Origin: Modestobacter excelsi
Lineage (GTDB): Bacteria > Actinomycetota > Actinomycetes > Mycobacteriales > Geodermatophilaceae
Direction of reading: 5' to 3'
Length of the DNA: 62,902 nt
Assembly: GCF_005930495.1 (NCBI RefSeq)
Contig: NZ_SJEX01000019.1
Location: 1-62,902, forward strand
Shown: positions 33,274 through 44,385 of the stretch, piece by piece
Position numbering within the stretch: position 1 is the first letter of the stretch
How the letters are laid out: each line of letters opens with the position of its first letter
The notes under the pieces: generated by a model
The model's input: the letters and a program-made list of their open reading frames with translations, nothing else
Database searches by the model: none
What the model was told of the DNA's origin: nothing
Made by a program: the position numbers and the translations under genes

Positions 33274-33902
33274 TCAGAGCGTGAAGACGATCTTCCCGGC
33301 GGTGCGGTCCTCGAGCATCCGCTGGAAGCCCTCCCGGGCCTGCGCCAGCGGGAGCTGGACGTCGATCTGCGGGCGAACGCCGGTGACCAGGCACATCTGT
33401 ATCAGGTCGTCGAGCTCCTCGCGGGTGCGCATCGTCGAGCCGATCACCGACAGCTGGGTGAAGAAGACCCGGTTCAGCTCCGCCCCGGGGTTGAAGCCGG
33501 TCGTCGCGCCGCAGGTGACGACGACCCCGCCGGGCCTCAGCGACGTGATGCTGTGGCTCCAGGTGGCCTCACCGACGGTCTCCATGACGCCGTCCACCCG
33601 CTCGGGCAGCCGCGCGCCGGACTCGAAGGCATGGTCGGCGCCGAGCGCGAGGGCCGCGGCGCGCTCGTCCTCGCTGCGCCCGGTCACCCAGACCCGGTAG
33701 CCGGCGGCGCTGCCCAGCCGGATCAGCGCGGTCGCCACCCCCCCCCGCTGGCGCCCTGCACCAGGATCGTCGACCCCGGTCGCAGCCCGGACCGGGCGAA
33801 GAGCATCCGGTAGGCGGTCAGCCACGCGGTGGGCAGGCAGGCGACCTCGGCGAAGAAGAGCTCGGCCGGCTTGGGCGGCGGCGCGGTGCGACGCCGGTCA
33901 CC
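33274..33902 (-). pseudogene. Zinc-type alcohol dehydrogenase/quinone reductase, truncated and frameshifted
   Basis: The C-terminal two thirds of a medium-chain dehydrogenase are present. AELFFAEVACLPTAWLTAYR, then RPGSTILVQGAS, then VATALIRLG of the cofactor-binding fold, and a C-terminus ending REGFQRMLEDRTAGKIVFTL. Two defects are visible. The N-terminal 130 or so residues, including the catalytic metal site, are absent because selD ends at 33903. Also, a run of nine cytosines at 33738-33746 breaks the frame within GASGG. The run length may be a sequencing artefact; the missing N-terminus cannot be. Confidence 0.82.
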
Positions 33903-34910
33903 TCACCGGACGACGACGGCGAACTCCTGCTCGGCGACGAACTCACCGATCACCGGGGCGCCGGAGACCTCTCCACCGAGCAGCAGCCCGCCCGAGGTCT
34001 GCGCGTCGGCCAGCAGCAGCGCCTCCACCTCGTCGACCGCGGACAGGTCGGTGAACGGTGTGACCCAGGCCAGGTTCCGGCGGGTGCCGCCGGAGACGTA
34101 GCCGTCGGCGGCGGACTGCCGGGCGCCGGAGAGGTAGGGCACCGCGGCGGCCTCGACGACTGCGGTCACCCCGCTGGCCCGGGCCATCTTGTACAGGTGC
34201 CCGAGCAGGCCGAACCCGGTGACGTCGGTTCCGGCCCGCACCCCCGCCGCGACGGCGGCGACCGACGCCGCCGCGTTCAACCGGCTCATCGAGTCGACCG
34301 CCTCGGCCGACACCTCGCCGGTGGCCTTCATCCGGTTGTTCAGCGTCCCGACGCCGAGCGCCTTGGTCAGCGAGATCGGGGTGCCGGCGGTCGCCGCGTC
34401 GTTGCGGATCAGCGTCGCGGGGTCGACCAGCCCGGTGACGGCCATCCCGTAGGTGGGCTCCGGGGAGTCGATCGAGTGCCCGCCACCGACGTGGCAGCCG
34501 GCGGCCTGGGCCACCTCGAGCCCGCCGCGCAGCACCTCGGCGGCCAGCTCCATCGGCAGCACGTCCCGCGGCCAGCCCAGCAGGTTCACCGCCACCACCG
34601 GGGTGCCGCCCATGGCGTAGACGTCGGACAGGGCGTTGGCCGCCGCGATCCGGCCGAAGGTGAACGCGTCGTCGACGACGGGGGTGAAGAAGTCGGTGGT
34701 GAGCACCAGGCCCTGGCCGCCGGCGATGCGCACCACTGCGGCGTCGTCACCGTCGTCGAGCCCGACGACGAGCTCGGCCGCCGGGTCCACCGGGCCGGTG
34801 TGCGTCAGGCCGGCGACGACCGCCTCCAGCTCCCCGGGCGGGATCTTGCAGGCGCACCCGCCGCCGTGGGCGAACTGGGTGAGCCGGACGGGTGGGGCGA
34901 GAGCGGTCAC
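33903..34910 (-). CDS. selD: Selenide, water dikinase (selenophosphate synthetase), Cys form
   Basis: The 335-aa protein makes selenophosphate, the selenium donor for Sec-tRNA. The N-terminal catalytic motif reads AHGGGCACKI (about residues 14-23), with Cys at the position where some SelD have Sec, so it is made without recoding. Further family blocks are VVGLDDGDDAAVVRIAGGQG and ATGEVSAEAVDSM. GTG 34910 lies 6 nt after a TAGATT -10-like box (34917-34922, minus strand) with no Shine-Dalgarno, suggesting a leaderless transcript. It is divergent from selC/selA/selB. Confidence 0.95.
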   Translation of the reverse strand: MTALAPPVRLTQFAHGGGCACKIPPGELEAVVAGLTHTGPVDPAAELVVGLDDGDDAAVVRIAGGQGLVLTTDFFTPVVDDAFTFGRIAAANALSDVYAMGGTPVVAVNLLGWPRDVLPMELAAEVLRGGLEVAQAAGCHVGGGHSIDSPEPTYGMAVTGLVDPATLIRNDAATAGTPISLTKALGVGTLNNRMKATGEVSAEAVDSMSRLNAAASVAAVAAGVRAGTDVTGFGLLGHLYKMARASGVTAVVEAAAVPYLSGARQSAADGYVSGGTRRNLAWVTPFTDLSAVDEVEALLLADAQTSGGLLLGGEVSGAPVIGEFVAEQEFAVVVR

Positions 34911-34962
34911 GCAGTGAATCTAGGCCGCCGGGCACCCGGTCCGGTCCGGCCCTAGGCTCGGC

Positions 34963-35061
34963 GGCGGAGGCGTCAGGGTGTCTGGTGGCCCCCGCGGCCT
35001 CTAAAGCCGACGTGACCGAGCAGCTCGGTCAGGCGGGTTCGATTCCCGTCCGCCTCCGCCA
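34963..35061 (+). tRNA. selC: tRNA-Sec with apparent CUA anticodon
   Basis: The 8-bp acceptor stem (ggcggagg 34963-34970 / cctccgcc 35053-35060) is the length typical of tRNA-Sec. A long variable arm (tgaccgag / ctcggtca) and a T-arm with ttcgatt loop are present, and total length is about 98 nt. The anticodon arm is cggc-ctctaaa-gccg, so the seven-base loop is C-U-C-U-A-A-A: U33 is followed by CUA, which pairs with UAG rather than UGA. It lies between selD and selA, as expected for selC. Confidence 0.85.
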
Positions 35062-35122
35062 CCGCCCGAGCGGGGCCGGCCCCCGGGCCGGCTCCGCACC
35101 GGCGACCTACGCTGGCCCGGTC

Positions 35123-36439
35123 ATGACCGGAGACCCCCGCCGCTCGGTTCCGCGCACCGACGCCGTGCTGGCCGAGCCGCCGGTGGCGGCCGCGGTCGAC
35201 CGGCTGGGCCGGGACCTGGTGAAGACCGCCGTGCAGGCCGCCCAGCAACGCGTCCGGGACGGAGAGCTGCCCGCCGCCGACGTCGTCCCGGCGGTGCTGG
35301 CCGCCCTGCCCGGCACGGCGAGCAGCCTGCGGCCGGTGCTCAACGCCACCGGCGTGCTCGTGCACACCAACCTCGGCCGTGCGCCGCTCTCCGCCGCCGC
35401 GGTCGAGGCCGTGGCCGCCGCCAGCGGCACCACCGACGTGGAGCTGGACCTGGGCAGCGGACGCCGTGGCCCCCGCGGGGAAGGCGCGCTGACCGCGCTG
35501 CTCGCGGCGGTGCCGGCGGCCGAGGCTGCCCTGGTGGTCAACAACTGCGCCGCCGCGCTGGCGCTGGTCGCCACCGCGCTCGGGCAGGGCCGCGAGCTGG
35601 TGCTGGCCCGCGGGGAGCTGGTCGAGATCGGCGACGGGTTCCGCATCCCCGACCTGCTGGCCAGCACCGGTGCGCGGCTGCGCGAGGTGGGGACGACGAA
35701 CCGGGTCTCGGCCGCCGACTACACCGCCGCCCTCGGCCCGGACACCGGCGTGGTGCTCAAGGTGCACCCGTCGAACTTCGTCGTCCGCGGCTTCACCCGG
35801 GCCGTCGAGGTCGTCGACCTCGCCCCGGCGCTGGCCGGGACCGGGGTGCCGCTGGTCGCCGACGTGGGCAGCGGCCTGCTGCGCCCGCACCCGCTGCTGC
35901 CCGACGAGCCGGACCTGCAGAGCACCCTGGCCGCCGGCGCCGACCTCGCGCTGTGCAGCGGGGACAAGCTGCTCGGCGGACCGCAGGCAGGCATCGTGCT
36001 GGGCCGGGCCGACCTCGTCCAGCGGCTCCGCCGGCATCCGCTGTACCGGGCGCTGCGGGTGGACAAGACGACCCTGGCCGCGCTCGAGGCGACGCTGCGC
36101 GGGCCGCTGCCCCCGGTCCGGCAGATGCTCGACGCCGACCCCGCGGGCTTGCGTGCCCGCGCCGCTGCGGTCGCCGCCGCACTGCAGGCGGCCGGCGTGC
36201 CCGCCGTGGTGGTCGACTCGACCGCGCGGGTCGGTGGCGGCGGGGCACCAGAGTTCGAGCTGCCCAGCGTCGCGGTGGCCCTCGACGTCCGCTTCGCCGA
36301 GCCGCTGCGGCTCGGGACCCGGCCGGTGGTCGGGTACGTCGAGGAGGACCGGACGCTGCTCGACCTGCGCAGCCTGGCCCCGGCCGACGACGAGGCGCTG
36401 GTCGCCGCGGTCGAGGAGGTGGCCCGCCGGTGGACGTGA
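35123..36439 (+). CDS. selA: L-seryl-tRNA(Sec) selenium transferase
   Basis: The 438-aa PLP enzyme converts Ser-tRNA(Sec) to Sec-tRNA(Sec). Family blocks include [18 protein letters not shown] near residue 74, then [19 protein letters not shown] and [12 protein letters not shown]. The PLP lysine lies in [14 protein letters not shown]. The normal decamer-forming length is kept. ATG 35123 is used; the upstream frame runs through selC. A tacgct box 9 nt before the ATG suggests a leaderless promoter. Its stop overlaps the selB start. Confidence 0.96.
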   Translation: MTGDPRRSVPRTDAVLAEPPVAAAVDRLGRDLVKTAVQAAQQRVRDGELPAADVVPAVLAALPGTASSLRPVLNATGVLVHTNLGRAPLSAAAVEAVAAASGTTDVELDLGSGRRGPRGEGALTALLAAVPAAEAALVVNNCAAALALVATALGQGRELVLARGELVEIGDGFRIPDLLASTGARLREVGTTNRVSAADYTAALGPDTGVVLKVHPSNFVVRGFTRAVEVVDLAPALAGTGVPLVADVGSGLLRPHPLLPDEPDLQSTLAAGADLALCSGDKLLGGPQAGIVLGRADLVQRLRRHPLYRALRVDKTTLAALEATLRGPLPPVRQMLDADPAGLRARAAAVAAALQAAGVPAVVVDSTARVGGGGAPEFELPSVAVALDVRFAEPLRLGTRPVVGYVEEDRTLLDLRSLAPADDEALVAAVEEVARRWT

Positions 36440-38205
36440 CCGGAGCAGCGACGCCACGCATGGACGTCCTGGCGACCGCCGGCCACGTCGACCACGGCAA
36501 GTCCACGCTGGTCAGGGCGCTGACCGGGATGGAGCCCGACCGGTGGGAGGAGGAGCGGCGCCGCGGCCTCACCATCGACCTCGGCTTCGCCTGGACGACG
36601 TTGCCCTCCGGCCGGCGGGTCGCCGTCGTCGACGTCCCCGGCCACGAGCGGTTCATCGGCAACATGCTGGCCGGTGTCGGCTCGGTGCCGGCCGCGCTGG
36701 TCGTCGTCGCGGCCGACGACGGGTGGTCGGCGCAGACCGCCGAGCACGTCGCGGTGCTCGACGCCCTGGGCGTCCGGGCCGGGCTGCTCGCGGTCACCAA
36801 GGCCGACCTCGCCGACGCGGGCCCGGTGCTCGCCGACGCGCGGGAGCGGCTGGCCGGCACCTCGCTGGGGCAGGTCCCCGCCGTCGCGGTGAGCGCCCGG
36901 ACGGGCGCCGGGCTGCCCGAGCTGTCCGCGGCGCTGGAACAGGTGCTGGCCGGGCTGCCGGCACCCGACCTGGCCGCGCCGGTGCGGCTGTGGGTCGACC
37001 GGGCGTTCACCATCCGCGGCGCCGGGACGGTGGTCACCGGCACGCTGGCGGCCGGCACCGTGACGGCGGGGGACCGGCTGGACCTGGGCGGCCGGACCGT
37101 GACCGTCCGCGGGCTGCAGTCGCTGGGGGCGCCGGTGGAGACCGCGGTGGCGACCGCGCGGGTGGCGCTGAACCTGCGCGGCGTCGCGGTGGAGGAGATC
37201 TCCCGCGGCGACGCGCTGCTCACCCCCGAGGCGTTCCGCCGCACCGCCGACCTCGACGTCACCCTCGTGGCGCCGGCCGAGGGGACGCTCCCGGCCGAGG
37301 CCGTGGTCCACATCGGGTCGGCGACGGTGGCCGCGCGGGTGCGGCCGCTGGACGGGACGGCGGTGCGGCTCCGGCTCGCGCACGAGCTGCCGCTGCGGGT
37401 CGGCGACCGGCTGCTGCTGCGTGACCCCGGGGCGCGTCGTGTGCTGGGCGCGGACGTGCGGGACGTCGACCCACCGGAGCTGCGCCGGCGCGGGGCGGCC
37501 CGGTCGCGTGCCGCCGAGCTCGCCGAGCAGCCGCCCGGGGCCGAGGGTGCGGCAGCCGACCTGGCCCGGCGCCGCTGGGTCCGGCGCGCCGACTTCGTCG
37601 CCATGGGCTGGCCGGTGCCGGCCGCGGCCACGACCGTCGGGCCCTGGCTCATCGCGCCGGGCCTCGCCGACGAGCTCGCCGCCCGCGTGCCGCAGGTGGT
37701 GGCCCGGTACCGGCAGCTGCGTCCGCTGGAGCCCGGCCCGCCGGTGGCGGTGCTGCGCGCGGCGCTCGAGCTGCCCGACGTCGAGCTGGTGCCCGCCGTC
37801 GTCCGCGCACCGCTGGAGCTGCGTGAGGGCCGGGTGGTCGCCGCCGACCCCGGGCTGCCGGCGGAGGTGCAGCGGGCCGTGGACGGGATCCGCGCCCGGT
37901 TGGCCGACGCGCCGTTCGCTGCCCCGGAGGCGGGCGACCTCGTCGCCGCCGGGCTCGGGACGCGCGAGCTGGCGGCCGCGGTGCGCGCCGAGCAGCTGGT
38001 GCGGATCACCGACGGCGTCTACCTGGCACCCGGCGTGGCCGAGGTCGCGCGCGCCCGGCTCGCGACGGTGCCGCAGCCGTTCACGCTCAGCCAGGCGCGG
38101 CAGGCGTGGGGGACCAGCCGCCGGGTCGCCGTCCCGCTCGCCGAGTGGCTCGACGCCCGTGGCATCACCGTCCGGCTGCCGGACAACACCCGCCGGTTGC
38201 GCTGA
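36436..38205 (+). CDS. selB: Selenocysteine-specific elongation factor
   Basis: The 589-aa product has the GTPase core: [11 protein letters not shown] (G1), DVPGHERF (G3) and TKADL (G4). EF-Tu-like domains II and III follow, and a C-terminal half that includes winged helices (about residues 380-589) to bind the SECIS hairpin. GTG 36436 overlaps the selA stop (GTGA). ATG 36460 and GTG 36430 are alternatives. It delivers Sec-tRNA to a recoded stop codon, which here may be UAG given the tRNA anticodon. Confidence 0.95.
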   Translation: MTGAATPRMDVLATAGHVDHGKSTLVRALTGMEPDRWEEERRRGLTIDLGFAWTTLPSGRRVAVVDVPGHERFIGNMLAGVGSVPAALVVVAADDGWSAQTAEHVAVLDALGVRAGLLAVTKADLADAGPVLADARERLAGTSLGQVPAVAVSARTGAGLPELSAALEQVLAGLPAPDLAAPVRLWVDRAFTIRGAGTVVTGTLAAGTVTAGDRLDLGGRTVTVRGLQSLGAPVETAVATARVALNLRGVAVEEISRGDALLTPEAFRRTADLDVTLVAPAEGTLPAEAVVHIGSATVAARVRPLDGTAVRLRLAHELPLRVGDRLLLRDPGARRVLGADVRDVDPPELRRRGAARSRAAELAEQPPGAEGAAADLARRRWVRRADFVAMGWPVPAAATTVGPWLIAPGLADELAARVPQVVARYRQLRPLEPGPPVAVLRAALELPDVELVPAVVRAPLELREGRVVAADPGLPAEVQRAVDGIRARLADAPFAAPEAGDLVAAGLGTRELAAAVRAEQLVRITDGVYLAPGVAEVARARLATVPQPFTLSQARQAWGTSRRVAVPLAEWLDARGITVRLPDNTRRLR

Positions 38206-38208
38206 GCC

Positions 38209-38373
38209 TCAGACGGGGCCACCGCCGGCGGCGAGCTGACGTCGCTCGGCGTCCGCGGGTGTCTCGACCGGCAGCGGCGGGTCGGCGGGTCGGGTCTCCA
38301 CCAGCTCCTCCGGCCGCACCGGATCCGGCAGCTCCCGGAACCTGGCGCGCGGGTCCCGCTCGGCCTCGCTCAT
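38209..38373 (-). CDS. Small hypothetical protein (54 aa)
   Basis: The product (MSEAERDPRARFRELPDPVR, then PADPPLPVETPADAERRQLA) is short, charged and probably disordered. ATG 38373 is the best internal start; the longer frame is not protein-like. It ends 4 bases after the selB stop, on the opposite strand. Family unknown. Confidence 0.5.
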   Translation of the reverse strand: MSEAERDPRARFRELPDPVRPEELVETRPADPPLPVETPADAERRQLAAGGGPV

Positions 38374-38547
38374 GGGCCGAGGATGACCCCGCGGGACCCG
38401 GGGGACAAGAGCGCACGGACCGTGCCGACGCGCAGGTGGGTGGTTCAGCGGGCTGGGCAAGGTGCGTCTGGAGTTCAAGGGCAACGCGGACATCCGCCAG
38501 CTCGGCCAGATGATCGCCACCTACGTCCTCTGACGGTCACTGGGGCG

Positions 38548-38589
38548 ACAGTTGTGCTCTGCTCACCAGGGTGAGCAGAGCACAACTGT
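38548..38589. terminator. Perfect palindromic terminator after the enoyl-CoA hydratase gene
   Basis: A perfect 20-bp stem (acagttgtgctctgctcacc / ggtgagcagagcacaactgt) with a 2-base loop ends 2 bases before the stop codon of the minus-strand hydratase gene. It may terminate in both directions. Confidence 0.85.
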
Positions 38590-38591
38590 GC

Positions 38592-39374
38592 TCAGGTGCT
38601 CGGCACCCAGCGGGCCGGGCGCTTCTCGCGGAACGCCGTGATGCCCTCCTGGCCCTCGTCGCCGGCGAAGAACCGGGCCGACAGCTCGAGCAGCGCGGGG
38701 AACTGACCGCCCAGGTCGGTGCCGGAGCGCAGCAGCCGCTTGGTCTCGGCGAGGGCGGCCGGCGCACCGGCCGCGAGTGCGGTCACCTGGGCGGCGACGG
38801 TGGCGTCGACCTCGTCGTCGGCGACGGCCAGGTCGACCAGCCCGCCGGCCGCCGCGGTGCCGGCGTCGAAGACCTCCCCGGTGAGCATCAGCCGGTGCAC
38901 GACGTGCGGCAGCATCCGTGGCCGGCACACCGCCGAGATGACGGCCGGGACGACGCCGATCCGGACCTCGGTGAAGGCGAACGTGGCGCTCGCACCGGCG
39001 ACCACGACGTCGCACGCGGCGGCCAGGCCGACGCCACCGGCGCGGGCCGGCCCGCGCACCGCGGCGAGCACCGGCTTCGGCGCGGACCACACCAGCTGCA
39101 GCAGCTCGGGGAGCTCGTTGACCCCCTGGTCGGCGGCCCCTCCGCCGGCGGCCTCGGAGAGGTCCATGCCGGAGCAGAAGACCCGGCCGGTGTGGTCGAG
39201 CACCACGACCCGGACGGCGTCGTCGGCGAAGGCCTCGGTCAACGCCTGCCGGAGCTGCGCCCGCATCGCCCGGGAGAGCGCGTTGCGGTTCGCCGGGGAG
39301 TCCAGGGTCAGCCGGGCCACGCCCGAGGACACCTCGACGTGCAGGACGCGGTCACCGGTGGTCGCAGAGGTCAC
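38592..39374 (-). CDS. Enoyl-CoA hydratase/isomerase family protein
   Basis: The 260-aa crotonase-fold protein contains ARLTLDSPANRNALSRAM and the oxyanion-hole motif VRGPARAGGVGLAAACDVVV, and FTEVRIGVVPAVIS. The usual catalytic Glu of hydratases is expected in the TFAFTEVRIGV block. It probably acts in fatty-acid or branched-chain degradation. A GTG start at 39374 is used. It is divergent from hemW. Confidence 0.9.
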   Translation of the reverse strand: MTSATTGDRVLHVEVSSGVARLTLDSPANRNALSRAMRAQLRQALTEAFADDAVRVVVLDHTGRVFCSGMDLSEAAGGGAADQGVNELPELLQLVWSAPKPVLAAVRGPARAGGVGLAAACDVVVAGASATFAFTEVRIGVVPAVISAVCRPRMLPHVVHRLMLTGEVFDAGTAAAGGLVDLAVADDEVDATVAAQVTALAAGAPAALAETKRLLRSGTDLGGQFPALLELSARFFAGDEGQEGITAFREKRPARWVPST

Positions 39375-39424
39375 CCCGACATGGTGCCGGTCACTTGCCG
39401 GGGGCGGTCACACTGGGAGCAGCG

Positions 39425-40669
39425 ATGACGACCACGACGACCCAGACCCTCCCTCTCCTCGGCCAGACCCCGGCCCTCCCGGCCGGCCCCTCGATGCTGC
39501 CGGCGTCGGCCCGGGACGGCCTGCGGACGACGCCGTTCGGCCTGTACGTGCACGTGCCGTTCTGCGCCACCCGCTGCGGCTACTGCGACTTCAACACCTA
39601 CACCTCCGACGAGCTGGGCCCCGGCGCCAACCGCAGCGAGTACGCCGGCACCGCGATCGCCGAGCTGCGGCTGGCCGCCGACGTGCTCGGACCCGACCGG
39701 CCCGAGGTGCAGACCGTGTTCGTCGGCGGCGGCACCCCGACCCTGCTGCCGGCGCACGACCTGGTGGCCGTGCTGGACGCCGTCCGCGAGCTGTTCCCGG
39801 TCGCGCCCGACGTGGAGGTGACCACCGAGGCCAACCCCGAGTCGGTCACCCCGGAGTCGCTGGCCGTGCTGCGGGCCGGCGGCTTCACCAGGATCAGCCT
39901 GGGCATGCAGTCCGCCGCTGAGCACGTGCTCGCCGTGCTGGACCGCCGGCACACCCCGGGCCGGGCGGTCCAGGCCGCGCACGAAACCCGCGCCGCCGGC
40001 TTCGAGCACGTCAACCTGGACCTGATCTACGGAGCCCCGGGGGAGACCGACGCCGACTGGCAGGCCTCGATCGAGGCGGTCCTGGCCGCACCCGTCGACC
40101 ACGTCAGCGCCTACGCGCTGATCGTCGAGCACGGCACCCGGCTGGCCCGCCGGGTCGCCCGCGGCGAGCTGCCGATGCCGGACGACGACGTGCTGGCCGA
40201 CCGGTACGAGCAGGCCGACCGGGCCTTCGGCGGGGCCGGGCTCGGCTGGTACGAGGTGTCGAACTGGGCGCGGGACCGGGCCGCCCGCTGCCGGCACAAC
40301 GAGCTGTACTGGGCCAACGCGAACTGGTGGGGGATCGGGCCGGGCGCGCACTCGCACGTCGGTGGCCTGCGCTGGTGGAACGTCAAGCACCCGGCCGCCT
40401 ACGCCGACCGCCTCGCGGCCGGGGCGCACCCGGCCGCCGACACCGAGCTGCTCACCCCGGCCGACCAGGCGCTGGAGCGGGTGATGCTCGGGCTGCGGCT
40501 GCGCGACGGTCTGCCGCTGGACGCGCTCAGCGACGCGGGGCGGGCGCGGGCCGCGGAGTCCGTCGTCCGGGGGCTGCTGGAGGCCGGGCCGCACGCCGCC
40601 GGCCGCGCCGTCCTCACCGACCGCGGCCGGCTGCTCGCCGACGCGGTGATCCGCGACCTCACCGACTGA
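39425..40669 (+). CDS. hemW: Heme chaperone / radical SAM protein HemW
   Basis: The 414-aa product has the radical SAM cluster motif CATRCGYCDF (CxxxCxxC, with HVPFCATRCGYC about residues 44-55). It also has VFVGGGTPTLLPAHDLVAVL, EANPESVTP and SLGMQSAAEHVLAVLDRRHT, all diagnostic of HemW (HemN-like, but a heme chaperone). It lies between lepA and hrcA as in many bacteria, though here recQ and an ABC exporter intervene. ATG 39425 fits. Confidence 0.94.
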   Translation: MTTTTTQTLPLLGQTPALPAGPSMLPASARDGLRTTPFGLYVHVPFCATRCGYCDFNTYTSDELGPGANRSEYAGTAIAELRLAADVLGPDRPEVQTVFVGGGTPTLLPAHDLVAVLDAVRELFPVAPDVEVTTEANPESVTPESLAVLRAGGFTRISLGMQSAAEHVLAVLDRRHTPGRAVQAAHETRAAGFEHVNLDLIYGAPGETDADWQASIEAVLAAPVDHVSAYALIVEHGTRLARRVARGELPMPDDDVLADRYEQADRAFGGAGLGWYEVSNWARDRAARCRHNELYWANANWWGIGPGAHSHVGGLRWWNVKHPAAYADRLAAGAHPAADTELLTPADQALERVMLGLRLRDGLPLDALSDAGRARAAESVVRGLLEAGPHAAGRAVLTDRGRLLADAVIRDLTD

Positions 40670-40671
40670 GG

Positions 40672-40726
40672 AAGGACCCCGTCTCCCTCACCCCTCGCAG
40701 GCTCGGGGCGAGCCTCGGGACGGGGC

Positions 40727-40727
<1 letters not shown>
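40672..40727. terminator. Convergent terminator between hemW and recQ
   Basis: An outer stem (aaggaccccgtc / gacggggcct) encloses an inner one (aggctcg / cgagcct). A second member of the same sequence family lies at 46118-46180. Both start with aaggaccccc-like bases and share cacccctcgc and ctcggggcg. Confidence 0.75.
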
Positions 40728-42592
<1,865 letters not shown>

Positions 42593-42623
42593 AACGCGAG
42601 CGTAGGCGGGCCGGGGTGTCGTC

Positions 42624-42641
42624 GTCTGACATCCGTCAGAC
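42624..42641. promoter_or_regulatory. 18-bp perfect palindrome upstream of the ABC exporter
   Basis: gtctgac-atcc-gtcagac forms a perfect inverted repeat 57 bp before the ABC gene and 32 bp upstream of the recQ start. It fits an operator between divergent promoters. The response regulator encoded three genes downstream is the obvious candidate to bind it, by analogy with DesR/LiaR-type autoregulated exporters. Confidence 0.45.
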
Positions 42642-42697
42642 CTTGTGGAGGACGTCCGGCACTCCCGCCGTCACCGGCCCGGCGACAGGCTGGCCGC

Positions 42698-43606
42698 ATG
42701 CCCGACACCCCCGCCCTCGACGTCGAGGGGCTGACCGTCCGCTACGGCGACACCGTGGCCGTCGACGCGCTCGACCTGCGCATCCCGCGCGGTGAGACCG
42801 TCGCCCTGCTCGGCGCCAACGGTGCCGGCAAGTCCTCCACCCTCAACGCCGCCCTCGGCCTGTTCCGGCCGGCGGCAGGGAGGGTGCGGCTGCTCGGCCG
42901 GGAGCCGGGCGAGGCGATCCGGGCCGGCGGCGTGGGCGCGATGCTGCAGCACGGCGGCCTGCCCGGTGAGACCCGGGTCGGTGAGGTGCTGACCCTGGTC
43001 CGCCGGCGCTACGCCGACCCCTGGCCGGTCGAGGACCTGCTCACCACCGCCGGCATCGAGGGGCTGCTCGGGCGGCAGGTCGACGCCCTGTCCGGCGGCC
43101 AGCGGCAGCGGGTGCTGCTGGCGCTCGCGCTGGCCGGGGCCCCGCCGCTGCTCGTCCTGGACGAGCCCACCTCGGCGATGGACGTCGAGGGGCGGCAGGT
43201 GTTCTGGACGACGATGCGCGGCCTGGCCGCCCGCGGGCACACCGTCGTCTTCGCCACCCACCACCTCGACGAGGCCGACGCGGTCGCCGACCGGGTCGTG
43301 GTCGTCGACGCCGGGCGGGTGGTGGCTGACGGCTCCGCCGCCGGGATCAAGTCGCGCGTCGCCGGCCGCACGGTCCGGTTCCGCTGCCCTGGGCCGCGCG
43401 CGGGTCTCACCGCCCTGCCCGGGGTGACGGCGGTGGGCGGGGTGGGTGAGCTGGTCGAGCTGGCCACCTCCGACGCCGAGGGCACGCTGCGGGCCCTGCT
43501 GGCCGAACGGGCCGAGCTCCCCGGCCTCGAGGTGCGCGGCGCCACTCTCGAGCAGGCGTTCCTGCACCTGACCACCCGGCCCACCGACGAGCGGAGTGCC
43601 CGGTGA
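42698..43606 (+). CDS. ABC transporter ATP-binding protein
   Basis: The 302-aa ATPase has LLGANGAGKSSTLNAALGLF (Walker A), LSGGQRQRVLLALALAG (signature), LLVLDEPTSAMD (Walker B) and ATHHLDEADAV. The GLLG/RLLG block and C-terminal extension resemble DrrA/NatA-type exporters. The ABC-2 permease overlaps it at 43603 (GTGA), then a sensor kinase and response regulator follow. The set suggests a self-regulated efflux pump for an antibiotic or membrane stressor. Confidence 0.92.
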   Translation: MPDTPALDVEGLTVRYGDTVAVDALDLRIPRGETVALLGANGAGKSSTLNAALGLFRPAAGRVRLLGREPGEAIRAGGVGAMLQHGGLPGETRVGEVLTLVRRRYADPWPVEDLLTTAGIEGLLGRQVDALSGGQRQRVLLALALAGAPPLLVLDEPTSAMDVEGRQVFWTTMRGLAARGHTVVFATHHLDEADAVADRVVVVDAGRVVADGSAAGIKSRVAGRTVRFRCPGPRAGLTALPGVTAVGGVGELVELATSDAEGTLRALLAERAELPGLEVRGATLEQAFLHLTTRPTDERSAR

Positions 43607-44349
43607 CCGACCTGCTGCTCTTCCAGCTCCGCCGGGTGGGCCGCAACCGGCAGTACGTCTTCTTCACCATCGTGCTGCCGGCGCTGTTCACCATCCTGTT
43701 CACCCAGGTGTTCGGGGCGCAGGCCACCACAGCCGGTGGGCAGCAGGACTACGGTCGGCTGTACGTGGTCTCGATGATGGCCTACGGCGCCATCGGCGCG
43801 GCCCTGGGCGCGACCATCCGGCTGGCCTTCGACCGGTCCACCGGCTGGCTGCGCCAGCTGCGGGTGGTCCCCGTACCGCCGGGCACGGCGCTCGCCGTCG
43901 ACGTGGCGGTGGGCGCGCTGCTCGTGCTGCCCAGCCTGGTCGTGGTCGCGCTGGTCGGCCGGTTCGTCAACGGCGTGGACCTGGGCCTGGGCAGCTGGCT
44001 GGGGCTGGTCGCGGTGCTGTGGGCCGGCTCGGTCGTCTTCGTCGCGCTCGGCATCGCGCTGGGCACGGCGCTGGACTCGCAGGCGGCGGGCGCGGCCACG
44101 GGCATCCTCGGCACGGCCCTCGCGGCCCTCGGTGGGCTGTGGTGGCCGGTCGACATCCTGCCGAGCGCGCTGGTCACGGTGGCGCACGCGACGCCCTCCT
44201 ACTGGTACGCGCAGCTGGGCCGAGACGTCGTCGCCGGCCACGCCCCCTCTGTCCCGACGGTGCTGGTGCTCCTCGCCTTCGCTGCCGTCTTCTCGGCCGC
44301 CGCCCTGGTGGTGTCCCGGCGGCGCCCGCTGCACGCGGTCGCCGGCTGA
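43603..44349 (+). CDS. ABC-2 type transporter permease
   Basis: The 248-aa product has six predicted membrane helices (for instance FFTIVLPALFTILFTQVFGA and VVSRRRPLHAVAG at the end). Between helices it holds FDRSTGWLRQLRVVPVPPGT, typical of ABC-2 permeases. It pairs with the preceding ATPase; the GTG start overlaps that gene's stop. Confidence 0.9.
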   Translation: MTDLLLFQLRRVGRNRQYVFFTIVLPALFTILFTQVFGAQATTAGGQQDYGRLYVVSMMAYGAIGAALGATIRLAFDRSTGWLRQLRVVPVPPGTALAVDVAVGALLVLPSLVVVALVGRFVNGVDLGLGSWLGLVAVLWAGSVVFVALGIALGTALDSQAAGAATGILGTALAALGGLWWPVDILPSALVTVAHATPSYWYAQLGRDVVAGHAPSVPTVLVLLAFAAVFSAAALVVSRRRPLHAVAG

Positions 44350-44385
44350 GCCGCGGACGCCGTGCCGAGCGATAGCGTCCGACCG

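Noticed and set aside
33903-34910. selD considered as a selenoprotein
   Set aside because: The catalytic position is an ordinary TGC cysteine codon, so no recoding is needed.
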